DNA from: Flavobacterium sp. ENC
Lineage (GTDB): Bacteria; Bacteroidota; Bacteroidia; Flavobacteriales; Flavobacteriaceae
Length of the DNA: 64,000 nt
Assembly: GCF_020991415.1 (NCBI RefSeq)
Contig: NZ_JAJMOY010000001.1
Coordinates: forward strand, 248,001-312,000
Direction of reading: 5' to 3'
The notes below the pieces were generated by a model. It was not told the DNA's origin and ran no database searches. It saw nothing but the letters and a program-made list of their open reading frames with translations. This document shows positions 43,352-52,596 of the stretch, piece by piece. A program made the translations under genes and the position numbers. Position 1 is the stretch's first letter. Each line of letters begins with the position of its first letter.

Positions 43352-43386
43352 AAAAAAACTCCTTACGTTACCGTAAGGAGTTTTTT
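43352..43386 (-). terminator. Terminator after the 43411 gene
   Basis: A perfect 15-bp stem (43353-43367 and 43372-43386) with a 4-nt loop, with A- and T-runs so that it can work on both strands. Confidence 0.9.
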
Positions 43387-43410
43387 AAAAAATTATAAGG
43401 ATTTATTCTT

Positions 43411-43878
43411 TTAAGATTTATTTGGATGTACAATTCCGTCAGCAACTGCTAACCATGCAGATGGTCCTCCGGCAACATATCCTGTCTGACCAAGGCCTTT
43501 AAAATTAACTTTTCCGTCTTTGGCTTCAGCACTTGTGAAATAAATGGTCGGGAAACCCTGTATTCCGAAAGCCTGCTGCAATTCGTTATTCTGATTTTTT
43601 AATTCAGGAGTCTGAGGCGTTCTTCTTGGATAATCCAATTCAACTAAAACAACATTCTGACTTGCCCATTTTGTAAATTCAGGTGTTTTCAAAACTTCAT
43701 TTTGCAATCGGATACACCAGCCACACCAGTCGCTTCCTGTAAAAAACAACAGCATAGGCTTGTTTTCCTTATTGCTTATTGTAATGGCTTCTTTGACATC
43801 AGTGTACCATTTTAATTCCTGTGCCTGTGAAGTAAAAGCACCCACTATAAACAGGGCAACTAAAAATATTTTTTTCAT
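43411..43878 (-). CDS. Secreted thioredoxin-family protein with CGWC site
   Basis: 155 aa with signal peptide (1-19, SQAQ) and a thioredoxin-like domain. The redox site is DWCGWC with Cys52 and Cys55, and cis-Pro is in GFPTIYF. It resembles DUF255/thioredoxin_7-type periplasmic reductases. It likely reduces or isomerises disulfides of exported proteins. Two degenerate paralogues lie downstream on the same strand. A candidate promoter stands just upstream. Confidence 0.9.
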   Translation of the reverse strand: MKKIFLVALFIVGAFTSQAQELKWYTDVKEAITISNKENKPMLLFFTGSDWCGWCIRLQNEVLKTPEFTKWASQNVVLVELDYPRRTPQTPELKNQNNELQQAFGIQGFPTIYFTSAEAKDGKVNFKGLGQTGYVAGGPSAWLAVADGIVHPNKS

Positions 43879-43896
43879 GATCGTTTTAATTTTTTA

Positions 43897-43904
43897 CAAA
43901 TCTA
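43897..43904 (-). promoter_or_regulatory. Candidate -7 box for the CGWC thioredoxin gene
   Basis: On the minus strand TAGATTTG fits TAnnTTTG, 18 nt before the ATG; a TTG lies 16 nt further upstream (43921-43923). Confidence 0.5.
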
Positions 43905-43931
43905 AACAAAATTTGAATTGCAAAATGTCGT

Positions 43932-45431
43932 CTATTTTACTTCTTGCATTAATTTTCTAATAATTGGCGAAATTGCAATTAAAATAACTCCGGCAACAAC
44001 AGAATAAATAGCCAGCTGATAATATCCTTCCGTGTAAGACTGCAGCTTAGAAAGCAAGGTAACACCCGTATTTGACCTGGATATTTCAGCACCTAATTTT
44101 CCGGCGAATAGTTGTCCAAACGCACTGGCCAGAAACCAAAGCCCCATCATCATACCAAATAATCTTTTTGGCGATAACTTCGTAATAATGGACATTCCGA
44201 TTGGTCCTAAACAAAGTTCTCCAATAGTAGTTACCAGATAAGCAAAAGTAAACACATTTAAAGAGGCAATACCTTCAGAATTTGCGAAGAATTTCGTGAG
44301 ATAAAAAATATAAAAAGAAGCTCCCAAAAACAAGAATCCAATTCCGAATTTAATTAAAGTATTAGGTTCAATTCTTTTCTTTCCAAGCCAGATCCATAAG
44401 AGACCAATAAGCGGACTTAACACGACCACAAAGAAGGTGTTCGAACTATTATTTACAACATTGGGATCAATGTTAAAAAACAACAGTTTATTACTTAAGT
44501 TATCTTTAGCAAAAAGAGATAACGAACCACCACTTTGCTCATAGATTGCATTAAACAACAAATAGAAGAATACAAACAAAAAGGCTGCAAAGAGCTTTTT
44601 CTGCAGTTTCACATCCCCTAACTTAATTAGTTCATATGTAAAATAAAGAACAGCAATGATACCGATTGTATACATGAAATAATCTGTATAATCTGTATTT
44701 TTTACCATTATAAAAATAAACGGCAAGCTTAAAATTGATACGGCATAAACTGCTATCTCGCGAATTCTTCTTTTACCGGGCTCTAAATTTAATAATGGAG
44801 AATCTCCAATCGGGCCTAAATATTTTTTGGTAAATAAAAACGTAACCAAACCTAAAAACATGACTATTGCTGCAGACAAAAAGCACAATTGCCAGGAATA
44901 ATATTTCCCGAGATAAATACATAAGGCACCTCCTAAAAGACCTCCTACATTGATCCCGGCATAAAACATTCCGTAACCTGCGTCCCGTCTGTGATCATCT
45001 TCGTGATATAATTCCCCTACCATTGAAGAAACATTCGGTTTAAAAAAACCTGTTCCAATAATAGAAAATGCAATCCCGTAGTAAAACAGCACCTGTGGTG
45101 AAAAAGCAATCAAAAGATTTCCTAGAATCATGACGATTCCACCGAAGAATAATGATTTTTTGAACCCTAATACTTTATCGGCAAAAATACCTCCGATAAA
45201 AGTAAAAGCATATACAAAAGCCTGAATAGCCCCATATTGTAAATTAGCATGTTCATCTTTCAGTAAAAGCTGATCTACCATAAAAAATGTAAGCACTCCG
45301 CGCATTCCGTAAAAACAGAAACGTTCCCACATTTCAACAAAAAACAAATACCACAATTGTTTTGGATAATTGCCCTTAAAATTCTGAATTTCTTCTAACG
45401 TAATTGTTTTCTCCATTTTATCTGACTCCAT
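43932..45431 (-). CDS. POT family proton-dependent oligopeptide transporter (second)
   Basis: 499-aa inner-membrane transporter of the PTR2/POT group with about 12-14 segments. Signature parts are EMWERFCFYGMRGVLTFF (ExxER motif for proton coupling), GFFKPNVSSMVGELY and FYAGINVGGLLGGALC. It imports di- and tripeptides. It starts 14 nt inside the end of the other POT gene and follows a dipeptidyl peptidase, so the three probably form an operon for peptide use. An alternative ATG lies 5 codons downstream. Confidence 0.95.
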   Translation of the reverse strand: MESDKMEKTITLEEIQNFKGNYPKQLWYLFFVEMWERFCFYGMRGVLTFFMVDQLLLKDEHANLQYGAIQAFVYAFTFIGGIFADKVLGFKKSLFFGGIVMILGNLLIAFSPQVLFYYGIAFSIIGTGFFKPNVSSMVGELYHEDDHRRDAGYGMFYAGINVGGLLGGALCIYLGKYYSWQLCFLSAAIVMFLGLVTFLFTKKYLGPIGDSPLLNLEPGKRRIREIAVYAVSILSLPFIFIMVKNTDYTDYFMYTIGIIAVLYFTYELIKLGDVKLQKKLFAAFLFVFFYLLFNAIYEQSGGSLSLFAKDNLSNKLLFFNIDPNVVNNSSNTFFVVVLSPLIGLLWIWLGKKRIEPNTLIKFGIGFLFLGASFYIFYLTKFFANSEGIASLNVFTFAYLVTTIGELCLGPIGMSIITKLSPKRLFGMMMGLWFLASAFGQLFAGKLGAEISRSNTGVTLLSKLQSYTEGYYQLAIYSVVAGVILIAISPIIRKLMQEVK

Positions 45432-47103
45432 GCATCATTTTTTTCAGGAACGGAGTCAATGCAAACAATACAAGTGCCGCGATACCTGTAAGAACAACAA
45501 ATACCATAAAAAACTCATATAAGTTATGAATTTCAAAACCGGCAAAAAAGTGATTGTGTGCACTAATCTGATGTTGATCCAACAAAGCCAGTTGCTCTGC
45601 AGTTGGTGTTATTTTATTATCTAAAACTGCCTGAAGGTCAATTCCTAATTCCTTTGCTTTTTCAAATTTATCGCCTGTTGCTGGCAAAATAGATCCTAAA
45701 GTTCCTCCTAAGGCATACCCTGACGCATTAGACAGGAAGAAAACCCCGTATAACAATGAGGCAAAACGCTTTGGAGATAATTTACCTACCAATGATAAAC
45801 CAATTGGAGACAAGCACAATTCTGCACATGTATTTAAGAAATACAATAAAATAAGCCATTTTACCAATAACAAACCAGAAGTTCCGATATAGGAAACCTG
45901 TGTTGCAATCATAAAGAAACTCACGGAAATAATAACCAGACCAACGGCCAGCTTAACCGGTGAAATCGGCTCTCTGTTATTAGCTCTCAAAGAATCCCAT
46001 AAAATACTAAACGGCACGGCCATTACTACCACGAACAAACCATTAAAAATCTGCACCATCGACGGAGGCATTTGCCAGCCGAAGAAATGTCTGTCTGTCT
46101 GATTATCGGCAATAAAAGTCAATGAAGAACCAGCCTGCTCAAATGCAGCCCAAAAGAAAATAATAAAGAACGAAACAATATAAATTACAATAATTCTGTC
46201 TCTTTCGATCTTTGTCAACGAAGTATCGGATATAATTAATCCTGCCAATGACAATCCACTGGAGTAAATCAACGTATAAATTAAATTCTGACCTACCGCA
46301 TAATGAAAAAAGAATCCTAATGCTATAAAGGCAATTCCCGCAATAGTCAGTGCTTTACCGGAAAAATTAGCTTTTTGAGCTTCTCCTTCTTCAAAATCTT
46401 CCGCCACATTTTTAGATGGAAGACCTCCTAACGGTCTTCCTTCCGGAGAAACCACATATTTATTTTTCAGGAAATAGAAAAGAACTGTTCCGATAAGCAT
46501 AGCTCCGGAAGCTGCCATAAATCCCCATCTGAAAGCGTGTATATCTCTAATTCCACCAGAATCCTTAACGTCTCCCAACAAAGGACAAATAGATTGCCCT
46601 AAGAAAGCTCCAATATTAATTCCCATGTAGAAAATAGTAAAAGCAGTATCCAGTTTTGTTTTTTCCTGTTTTGGGTACAAACTTCCCACCATACTTGAAA
46701 TGTTCGGCTTAAAGAATCCGTTACCAAAAACAATAACCCCCAAACCACAGTACATGATAATTTTAGCCAGAGGTAAATTACCCTCAAACAAACTACCGCT
46801 GGTAAACAATAACATTTGTCCTGTTGCCATCAATAATCCGCCTAAAAGGATACAATTTCTATTCCCTAAAAAACGATCGGCCACAAAACCACCCAACATT
46901 GGCGTCAGGTAACAAAGTCCAAGGAAACCTCCATAAATTAAAGACGCTTCTTCTTCCTTCATCAATAATGAATTCACAAGAAATAAAGTTAATAAAGCTC
47001 GCATTCCATAAAAGTTGAATCGCTCCCACATCTCCGTTCCAAACAATACCCAAAGTCCTTTTGGATGCCCAGTTTTTACTTGAGTTTCTCCCATATTATT
47101 CAT
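45418..47103 (-). CDS. POT family proton-dependent oligopeptide transporter (first)
   Basis: 561-aa paralogue of the downstream transporter, with EMWERFNFYGMRALLTLF, GFFKPNISSMVGSLY and FYMGINIGAFLGQSIC. It is longer through a loop near residues 495-525 (ATGDKFEKAKELGIDL and following). It lies 27 bp behind the dipeptidyl peptidase gene, which supports a role in taking up the released dipeptides. Confidence 0.95.
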   Translation of the reverse strand: MNNMGETQVKTGHPKGLWVLFGTEMWERFNFYGMRALLTLFLVNSLLMKEEEASLIYGGFLGLCYLTPMLGGFVADRFLGNRNCILLGGLLMATGQMLLFTSGSLFEGNLPLAKIIMYCGLGVIVFGNGFFKPNISSMVGSLYPKQEKTKLDTAFTIFYMGINIGAFLGQSICPLLGDVKDSGGIRDIHAFRWGFMAASGAMLIGTVLFYFLKNKYVVSPEGRPLGGLPSKNVAEDFEEGEAQKANFSGKALTIAGIAFIALGFFFHYAVGQNLIYTLIYSSGLSLAGLIISDTSLTKIERDRIIVIYIVSFFIIFFWAAFEQAGSSLTFIADNQTDRHFFGWQMPPSMVQIFNGLFVVVMAVPFSILWDSLRANNREPISPVKLAVGLVIISVSFFMIATQVSYIGTSGLLLVKWLILLYFLNTCAELCLSPIGLSLVGKLSPKRFASLLYGVFFLSNASGYALGGTLGSILPATGDKFEKAKELGIDLQAVLDNKITPTAEQLALLDQHQISAHNHFFAGFEIHNLYEFFMVFVVLTGIAALVLFALTPFLKKMMHGVR

Positions 47104-47130
47104 TATTTTTAAAGGTTAATAAGATTTAGA

Positions 47131-49302
47131 TTATAAATTTTCTTTGATAAAGTTAGTCATTTTATTATAAAGCTGAATTCTGGTCTTTCCACCATAAATA
47201 CCATGATTTTTATCCGGATATATCTGAGAATCAAACTGTTTGTTTGCCTGAATTAAAGCTTCCATCATTTGCATTGAATTTTGCACATGAACGTTATCAT
47301 CACCGGATCCGTGAATCAATAGAAATTTACCTTTTAACTTATCAACATGATTGATAGGAGAATTTTGATCATATCCGCCTGCATTTTCCTGAGGCGTCTG
47401 CATGTATCTTTCCGTGTAAACACTGTCATAAAAACGCCAGTTGGTTACCGGTGCAACAGCGATGGCCATTTTGAAAACATCATTCCCCTGAAAAATACAG
47501 TTTGAAGCCATAAAACCTCCATAACTCCATCCGAAGATTCCAATTCTTGAAGGATCCACATACGGATAAGCACCAATTACTTTGGCAGCATCAATCTGAT
47601 CTTCCACTTCGTATTTTCCTAATTGTAATTGTGTTACTTTTTTGAAATCAGCACCTTTAAAACCAGTTCCTCTTCCATCCACACAAACTACAATATAACC
47701 TTGTTGTGTAAGTGATAAAAACCAGTAATCATCTGTATTGTTCCAGTCATTGTTTACCTGTTGAGATCCCGGACCAGAATATTGGTACATGAAAACAGGA
47801 TATTTTTTCGAGGCATCAAAATCTTTTGGTTTTAAAATCCATGCATTAAGTTCGTTTCCTTTAGCGGTTTTTAGAACTAAGAATTCTTTGGCAGGAAGAT
47901 TATACCCTTTCAATTTGTCAGCAAGTGCCTGATTGTTTTCGATAACCTGAATTTCTTTTCCTGTTTTTGACTCATTTAAAGTATAAGTCGTTGGTACTAA
48001 ATTACTGGAAAAAGTAGTAATGAAATATTGGAAATTTGGACTAAAAGTCGCAACACTTGTTCCCACTTTTGAAGTTAAACGTACTTTGTTTTTTCCATCT
48101 AAACCAATTCTGTAAATATCTCTGTTAATGGAACCATTCTCCGTAGACTGATAGAAAACAGTTTTTGACTTTTCGTCGAAACCGTAGTAGGAAGTTACTT
48201 CCCAGTTTCCTTTTGTAACCTGATTTTTTAATTTTCCGGCTTTATCATACACATAGATATGATTAAAACCGTCTTTTTCGCTTGTCCAGATAAAACTATT
48301 GTCTTTCAGGAAAGTCAAATTATCCGTAACATCTACATAAGCTTTGTCTTTTTCATTCAAAACTACTTTTGCGGCAGCCGTTGTTCCATCTACAAACAAC
48401 AAATCTAAATTGTCCTGATGGCGGTTTAAAACCTGAGCCGATAATACATTAGCATCATTTGTCCACTGTAATCTGGCAATATAAAAATCATTGTAGTTTC
48501 CTAAATCAACTTTTTTACCTGTATTTGCTGCAGCATCATAAATATGCAATGAAACCAGTGAATTTTTCTCTCCTGCTTTCGGATATTTAAAAGTCTCAAT
48601 TGTCGGATATAAATCTTTATGAAACATGGACATCGAGAATTCCGGAACGGCACTTTCGTCAAAACGGATATACGCTAATTTTTTACTGTCTTTACTCCAG
48701 TCAAATGCTCGTACAAAAGCAAACTCTTCTTCATAAACCCAGTCGGTAATACCATTAATGACTGCATTTTTCTTACCGTCAGTTGTAACAGCGGTTGCTT
48801 TTTTTGAAGCTACGTCGTAAATGTATAAGTTGTTTTCTCTGGCGTAAGCTATTTTGGTTCCATCAGGAGAAAAAGTAGGCTCCTGAATTTGAAAGTCAAA
48901 CAATTTGGTTAGTGACTTCGAAGTGATATCGTATAAAAAATAATCTGCGGTAAAAGAGTGGCGGAAAATTTTATTGGAGTTGCAGGCAATTAAAATCTTT
49001 TTTTCTGAAGCATCAAAGGTATAGCTGTCGATACCGTCTGCAAGTTCCTTATGATTTTTGGTATCAATTAAATTGGATACTTTTTTCAGCGTTGCAAAAT
49101 CATATAAGTCAATCTGCATACTCCGGCTGGCCTGATCAACATTCAACACCGTATACTGATCTGTATTTTTCAGGGATTGCAGTTCATCCATCCCCTTGGC
49201 GCGGAAAGTCCCGCCATAAATATTCTCAACAGTGATTTTTTGTTGTCCGAAAACGGTACCAACTAATAACAAAAATATTACAGTAATTTTACTTGCATTC
49301 AT
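47131..49302 (-). CDS. Dipeptidyl peptidase IV (S9B) family protease
   Basis: 723 aa from the ATG at 49302, which starts a signal peptide (MNASKITVIFLLLVGTVFGQ); the frame is open 63 nt further but gives an implausible N-terminus. The beta-propeller DPPIV N-terminal domain (about 70-440, with WVYEEEFAF carrying the double-Glu motif that binds the substrate amino group) is followed by the alpha/beta hydrolase domain (about 480-723) with Ser in GWSYGGF, Asp in GSGDDNVH and His in KNHGIYGG. It removes N-terminal dipeptides, often Xaa-Pro, in the periplasm and feeds the POT transporters. Confidence 0.96.
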   Translation of the reverse strand: MNASKITVIFLLLVGTVFGQQKITVENIYGGTFRAKGMDELQSLKNTDQYTVLNVDQASRSMQIDLYDFATLKKVSNLIDTKNHKELADGIDSYTFDASEKKILIACNSNKIFRHSFTADYFLYDITSKSLTKLFDFQIQEPTFSPDGTKIAYARENNLYIYDVASKKATAVTTDGKKNAVINGITDWVYEEEFAFVRAFDWSKDSKKLAYIRFDESAVPEFSMSMFHKDLYPTIETFKYPKAGEKNSLVSLHIYDAAANTGKKVDLGNYNDFYIARLQWTNDANVLSAQVLNRHQDNLDLLFVDGTTAAAKVVLNEKDKAYVDVTDNLTFLKDNSFIWTSEKDGFNHIYVYDKAGKLKNQVTKGNWEVTSYYGFDEKSKTVFYQSTENGSINRDIYRIGLDGKNKVRLTSKVGTSVATFSPNFQYFITTFSSNLVPTTYTLNESKTGKEIQVIENNQALADKLKGYNLPAKEFLVLKTAKGNELNAWILKPKDFDASKKYPVFMYQYSGPGSQQVNNDWNNTDDYWFLSLTQQGYIVVCVDGRGTGFKGADFKKVTQLQLGKYEVEDQIDAAKVIGAYPYVDPSRIGIFGWSYGGFMASNCIFQGNDVFKMAIAVAPVTNWRFYDSVYTERYMQTPQENAGGYDQNSPINHVDKLKGKFLLIHGSGDDNVHVQNSMQMMEALIQANKQFDSQIYPDKNHGIYGGKTRIQLYNKMTNFIKENL

Positions 49303-49422
49303 TAGAATTATTTTAAATATAAAAAAGAGCCCAATTTTAGTAAAAAAAATAAACATAATACACATTTCAAGTGTTAAATGTTAAAAAAAATAACGATTGC
49401 GTACTTTTCAATTTTCAAATAG

Positions 49423-49455
49423 ATTGCAAACAAAACCCCAGAATTGGTATATTTG
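49423..49455 (+). promoter_or_regulatory. Promoter of the HMG-CoA reductase gene
   Basis: TTG near 49424 and TATATTTG at 49448-49455 are about 21 nt apart, matching TTG-N17-23-TAnnTTTG. The -7 box lies 29 nt before the ATG at 49485 and argues against longer starts. Confidence 0.6.
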
Positions 49456-49484
49456 CGGCAACATTACTATTTAATATACTGAGA

Positions 49485-50798
49485 ATGAACAACGCCGTTG
49501 CCGGATTTTCGAAATTATCCAAAAAAGAAAAAGTAAACTGGATTGCAGAAACCTATTTTTCAACGCCTGAGGAGGCCCTTAAAATAATAGGAAATTACTG
49601 GAATTCAGACGACAAGCTCCAGCAACTGCACGATGAATTCATTGAAAACACCATTACCAATTTATATATACCACTCGGAGTTGCCCCTAATTTTTTAATT
49701 AACGGGAAGTACAAAACAATTCCAATGGCAATTGAAGAAAGTTCCGTGGTGGCAGCGGCTTCAAAATCGGCAAAATACTGGGCAACACGCGGCGGATTTA
49801 AAGCAACTGTTTTAGATACGCAAAAAATTGGTCAGGTTCATTTTACTTTTAATGGAGATGCACAAAAATTACAATCTTTCTTTGATAAAATAAAACCGCT
49901 GTTTTTCTCCGGCACACAGGGCATTACAAAAAACATGCAACAACGCGGCGGCGGAATTCTCGACATCCAGCTCAAAGACAAACGTAACCTGCTGGAACAT
50001 TACTTTCAGCTGCATGCTACTTTCAAAACCAAAGACAGCATGGGGGCCAACTTTATCAATTCCTGTCTCGAGCAATTTGCGTCGACCCTGAAAGAGGAAT
50101 TTCAGAATTCTGATGCGTTTGATGAAAATGAAAACATTAATGTCATCATGAGTATTCTGTCCAATTATGTACCCAACTGCATCGTTAGGGCTGAAGTTTC
50201 CTGCCCTGTTGAAGATTTAACTGAGAAACATATTGCAAATCCACAGGATTTTGCGGAACGATTTGTACAAGCCGTTCAGATTGCCGAAGTGGAACCTTTC
50301 AGAGCAGTCACGCACAACAAGGGTATTATGAATGGTGTTGACGCAGTCATTCTGGCTACCGGAAATGACTTTAGGGCTGTAGAAGCCGGCGTGCACGCCT
50401 ACGCAGCAAAAAATGGTCAGTATGCAAGTTTATCGCATGCTAAAATCGAAAACGGAATTTTCACCTTCTGGCTTGAAATCCCACTGGCTTTAGGTACTGT
50501 CGGCGGATTAACTTCCTTACATCCTTTGGTAAAATTATGTTTAGACATACTCGAAAAACCTTCAGCGGAAGAATTAATGCAAATTGTTGCGGTTGCCGGA
50601 CTGGCTCAAAACTTTGCCGCTTTGCGTTCGCTGACTACAACCGGAATCCAGGAAGGGCATATGAAAATGCACCTGAACAACATCATCAATCAATTTGAAG
50701 CAAACGAAGAAGAACGTCATTTAATTAAAGCTCATTTTAAGAAAAATGCGATTTCTCACAGCGCCGTAGTCGAATTTATCGAAAATCTAAGAAAATAA
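49485..50798 (+). CDS. Hydroxymethylglutaryl-CoA reductase (class II type)
   Basis: 437 aa. It reduces HMG-CoA to mevalonate for isoprenoid synthesis in the cytoplasm; the class II proteins are often labelled degradative, but flavobacteria with a mevalonate pathway use them for synthesis. Landmarks are MAIEESSVVAAASKSAKYW with the catalytic Glu, ATGNDFRAVEAGVHAYA with the catalytic Asn/Asp region, PLALGTVGGLTSLHP, and the C-terminal EGHMKMHLNN with the catalytic His. The ATG at 49485 was chosen because the promoter lies inside the longer frame. A GHMP kinase gene follows. Confidence 0.94.
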   Translation: MNNAVAGFSKLSKKEKVNWIAETYFSTPEEALKIIGNYWNSDDKLQQLHDEFIENTITNLYIPLGVAPNFLINGKYKTIPMAIEESSVVAAASKSAKYWATRGGFKATVLDTQKIGQVHFTFNGDAQKLQSFFDKIKPLFFSGTQGITKNMQQRGGGILDIQLKDKRNLLEHYFQLHATFKTKDSMGANFINSCLEQFASTLKEEFQNSDAFDENENINVIMSILSNYVPNCIVRAEVSCPVEDLTEKHIANPQDFAERFVQAVQIAEVEPFRAVTHNKGIMNGVDAVILATGNDFRAVEAGVHAYAAKNGQYASLSHAKIENGIFTFWLEIPLALGTVGGLTSLHPLVKLCLDILEKPSAEELMQIVAVAGLAQNFAALRSLTTTGIQEGHMKMHLNNIINQFEANEEERHLIKAHFKKNAISHSAVVEFIENLRK

Positions 50799-50812
50799 AA
50801 TAAATAAAAATT

Positions 50813-50905
50813 CCAAGTATTATAGCTTCTGAATAAATTGCAAATCCCAATTGTTGAAATTTGGAATTTATCCTGAGGCTTCGGAATTGGAATTTATTTT
50901 AAATT
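50813..50905. repeat. AT-rich intergenic repeat, relative of 6945-7041
   Basis: The 112-bp gap holds AATTCCAA/TTGGAATTT words (50813, 50858-50870, 50887-50900) similar to those after rodA but partly in the other orientation. No terminator with a T-run is evident. Confidence 0.4.
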
Positions 50906-50910
50906 GAAGC

Positions 50911-51825
50911 ATGAAAACAACCTATTATAGTAACGGAAAACTCCTAATTACAGGCGAATATTTAGTTTTGGACGGCGCCGAGGCACTTGCTTTGCCAACC
51001 AAATTTGGTCAGAACTTAATCATTGAAAACGATTCTGATCCCGAAATTAAATGGAAAAGTTTTGACTTTGATAATCACCTCTGGTTTGAAGACACGATTA
51101 CTTTTTCTGAAATCAGAAACAATACGGAATCTAAAATCGAAAATGTAAAAACGACATTAATCAATATTTTACACGAGGCCTATCTTCTTAATCCTGCTTT
51201 TATTGACTCTTCGGAAGGCTATAAAGCAAGTACGCACCTTACATTTCCCAAAAACTGGGGATTGGGGACTTCTTCCACTTTATTGAACAATATTGCACAA
51301 TGGGCCAAAATTGATGCCTTTACACTGCTTAAAAACAGTTTTGGCGGCAGTGGCTACGATATTGCCTGCGCGCAAAACAATACTCCAATTATGTACCGTT
51401 TAGATCAGAACTCCCCTGTTGTAGATAAAATTGATTTCCATCCTGAATTTAGGGAAAATATTCACTTTGTTTACCTTAATAAAAAGCAAAGCAGTAAAGC
51501 AGCCATCAGTTCGTATTATAATAACAGGAATGAACATTTAGCACAAAATATTGCACACAATAATAAAATTACCGCCGCTGTTATAAACGCTAAAACGCTA
51601 AAAGAATTTGCTTCCGCTGTAGAGAAACATGAAATTCATTTAAGTAACATCTTAGAAATACAAACTATAAAAGAGATTGCTTTTCCTGATTTTAATGGTG
51701 TTGTTAAAAGTCTTGGAGCCTGGGGAGGCGATTTTGTAATGGCAATTTCGAAAGAAAATCCGAGGGACTATTTCGTTTCAAGGGGCTATGAAACTATTCT
51801 TTCGTATGATGAAATGATCTTGTAG
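50911..51825 (+). CDS. GYDIA-family GHMP kinase, probable mevalonate pathway
   Basis: 304 aa kinase of the GHMP superfamily. N-terminal SNGKLLITGEYLVLDGAEAL, the ATP-binding glycine-rich loop WGLGTSSTLLNNIAQW (with Ser-Ser-Thr), and the GGSGYDIACA motif that names the GYDIA family are visible. The C-terminal glycine motif reads KSLGAWGGDFVMA. The neighbour HMG-CoA reductase suggests a mevalonate or phosphomevalonate kinase role; the substrate cannot be told from the sequence. Confidence 0.9.
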   Translation: MKTTYYSNGKLLITGEYLVLDGAEALALPTKFGQNLIIENDSDPEIKWKSFDFDNHLWFEDTITFSEIRNNTESKIENVKTTLINILHEAYLLNPAFIDSSEGYKASTHLTFPKNWGLGTSSTLLNNIAQWAKIDAFTLLKNSFGGSGYDIACAQNNTPIMYRLDQNSPVVDKIDFHPEFRENIHFVYLNKKQSSKAAISSYYNNRNEHLAQNIAHNNKITAAVINAKTLKEFASAVEKHEIHLSNILEIQTIKEIAFPDFNGVVKSLGAWGGDFVMAISKENPRDYFVSRGYETILSYDEMIL

Positions 51826-51858
51826 GTAAATCATTTTTATTTTAAACAAAAAGCCTTT

Positions 51859-52311
51859 TTAATAATTTACTTTTTTATTTTTCACATGTTTCGTCTCAAG
51901 TAGCCGGACTATTTGATTTTCCTGTTCACCTAAATCCACAACAGAATTAGACTCGATAAGCGTGTTGTGCAAGCGCTCTGCCATCTTTTCGATACTGTTG
52001 GTTATAGAATCGTAAACAACCTCCATTCTTCGGTGCTTTTCTTCCTTTACAGCTCTTAAAACATCCTCAACAAAAATCTTATCGTATTTTTCTGCAACGG
52101 AATCCCGGGTGTTAGTCAGCCTGATCACATTATCGTTTCCTAATATAGTAACTTTAAAGTGTTGTTCCTCGTTACTTAAGTAATACTTCCCTCCCAATTC
52201 ATCACAATTGATGTCGGTACTACCCACTTTTAATAGTTCTGTGATGATTCCGAAAATATGATTTTCAATTTTGGAATAAACTCTGGGTTTCTTTTTAAAC
52301 AACTTAAACAT
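51859..52311 (-). CDS. Unrecognised small cytoplasmic protein
   Basis: 150 aa from the ATG at 52311 (MFKLFKKKPRVYSKIENHIF); a start three codons earlier is possible. It has no signal peptide or membrane segment. The first half looks like a small alpha/beta domain (FGIITELL, HFKVTILGNDNVIRLTN), the second is a long, probably coiled helix (about 85-150). I do not recognise the family. It is convergent with the GHMP kinase gene and separated from the PpiD-like gene by about 285 bp. Confidence 0.65.
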   Translation of the reverse strand: MFKLFKKKPRVYSKIENHIFGIITELLKVGSTDINCDELGGKYYLSNEEQHFKVTILGNDNVIRLTNTRDSVAEKYDKIFVEDVLRAVKEEKHRRMEVVYDSITNSIEKMAERLHNTLIESNSVVDLGEQENQIVRLLETKHVKNKKVNY

Positions 52312-52526
52312 AAAAAGCATTAAACACTTGATTATTAAAGTATTTGTTCATCATAGTCTCTTTTATTTATTAAACCTGTTTAATGATTTAGACCATTTGC
52401 TAAAACAAAAAATCAGACAAATTAACATTAATATTTTCAATAACCCAAATTTTTTAGATCGTATTTATATTATTTCTATATAATTAAGCAAAATTTGAGG
52501 GGTTATTATTACAAATAAATCAAAAA

Positions 52527-52564
52527 TAAAAAAGCCCGAAACATTCAAAAGAACATTTCGGGCT
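52527..52564 (-). terminator. Terminator after the PpiD-like gene
   Basis: A 9-bp stem (52556-52564 and 52533-52541) with a T-run on the minus strand closes the long minus-strand run that begins at coaX. Confidence 0.85.
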
Positions 52565-52596
52565 ATCTATTTTTTATTTAAATACTACACTAAAAA

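Noticed and set aside
49371-49484. Longer N-terminus of HMG-CoA reductase
   Set aside because: The promoter (TATATTTG at 49448) lies inside it and the extension has no family similarity.
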